Origin: Euryarchaeota archaeon UBA36 | Lineage (GTDB): Archaea > Thermoplasmatota > Poseidoniia > Poseidoniales > Thalassarchaeaceae | Direction: 5' to 3' | Assembly (NCBI GenBank): GCA_002496485.1 | Contig: DAJW01000007.1 | Coordinates: 1-14,561, forward strand | DNA length: 14,561 bases | Shown here: in pieces, positions 14,415-14,561 of the stretch | How the letters are laid out: every line of letters begins with the position of its first letter | How positions within the stretch are numbered: the first letter of the stretch is position 1 | Made by a program: the position numbers and the translations under genes | The notes under the pieces: model-generated | The model's input: the letters and a program-made list of their open reading frames with translations, nothing else | Databases searched by the model: none | Told to the model about the DNA's origin: nothing

Positions 14415-14561
14415 TCAAGACTCCGCTTTTGCTGCCTTTCTAGCTCTTTTCTTGATCTCTTTCTGTGCCCTCTTTGCTAACTCCATATCTACCCTTTCTT
14501 GATGAACGGATGGTAAAACTCTAGTCCTATCAGCATCCATCCAAAGTTCTTCTCTTGTATG
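14415..14561 (-). CDS. nuoI: C-terminal end of complex I subunit NuoI (5' part outside window)
   Basis: The minus strand is open from the window edge for 48 codons to TGA. It begins HTREELWMDADRTRVLPSVH, which resembles the region after the second 4Fe-4S cluster of NuoI (tyrosine/threonine-arginine-glutamate-glutamate-leucine, then an aspartate-rich turn). It ends in a Lys/Ala-rich tail, KKRARKAAKAES. The ferredoxin cysteine motifs, if present, lie outside the window. Identity is partly inferred from gene order, since nuoI normally precedes nuoJ. Confidence 0.72.
   Translation of the reverse strand, partial: HTREELWMDADRTRVLPSVHQERVDMELAKRAQKEIKKRARKAAKAES

Noticed and set aside
1..14561. 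Mobile elements, CRISPR, tRNA, rRNA or a defence island
   Set aside because: No transposase or integrase-like frame, no regularly spaced repeats and no tRNA-like folds were noticed. The window is packed with core metabolic, respiratory and translation genes on one strand.

Overview
This 14.6 kb window is gene-dense and AT-rich. Every supported gene lies on the minus strand, so transcription runs from high to low coordinates. The organism is an archaeon. It carries a translation factor of the a/eIF1A type, a RIO1 kinase and a two-KH-domain Dim2/Pno1-like protein side by side. It also has an archaeal DUF63 membrane protein and a complex I cluster with a split NuoJ, as in haloarchaea. TATA-like boxes about 26-28 nt upstream of start codons suggest leaderless transcripts. 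Complex I together with acyl-CoA carboxylase catabolism in an AT-rich genome fits a marine Thermoplasmatota (Marine Group II/III, Poseidoniales-like). That placement is inferred from gene content and has not been tested by phylogeny.

Layout in transcription order. (1) 14561-8023: the end of a respiratory complex I operon, nuoI (C-terminus only), nuoJ1, nuoJ2, nuoK, nuoL, nuoM, nuoN. The genes overlap by 1-4 nt or are separated by no more than 8 nt. They encode membrane subunits including all three antiporter-like proton-pumping subunits, and the key glutamates and lysines are present. (2) 7979-5823: a translation/ribosome-biogenesis block, aIF1A, RIO1 kinase and Dim2-like KH protein. (3) 5780-4491: a polytopic DUF63 membrane protein. 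(4) 4413-1: a leucine-degradation cluster, methylcrotonyl-CoA carboxylase beta subunit, a LiuC-type methylglutaconyl-CoA hydratase, the biotin carboxylase part of the alpha subunit, and a separate BT/biotin-carrier piece cut off by the window edge. The cluster would turn 3-methylcrotonyl-CoA into 3-methylglutaconyl-CoA and then HMG-CoA, feeding acetyl-CoA metabolism and, through reduced carriers, the respiratory chain.

The most interesting points are three. The carboxylase alpha subunit is split at the start of its BT domain, with a -1 slippery-type heptamer and a good Shine-Dalgarno at the junction. The aIF1A has a eukaryote-like acidic C-terminal tail ending in a DIDDI-like motif. NuoL carries a histidine-rich insertion. 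No mobile element, CRISPR array, tRNA or rRNA was seen, and no gap between genes exceeds about 75 nt.
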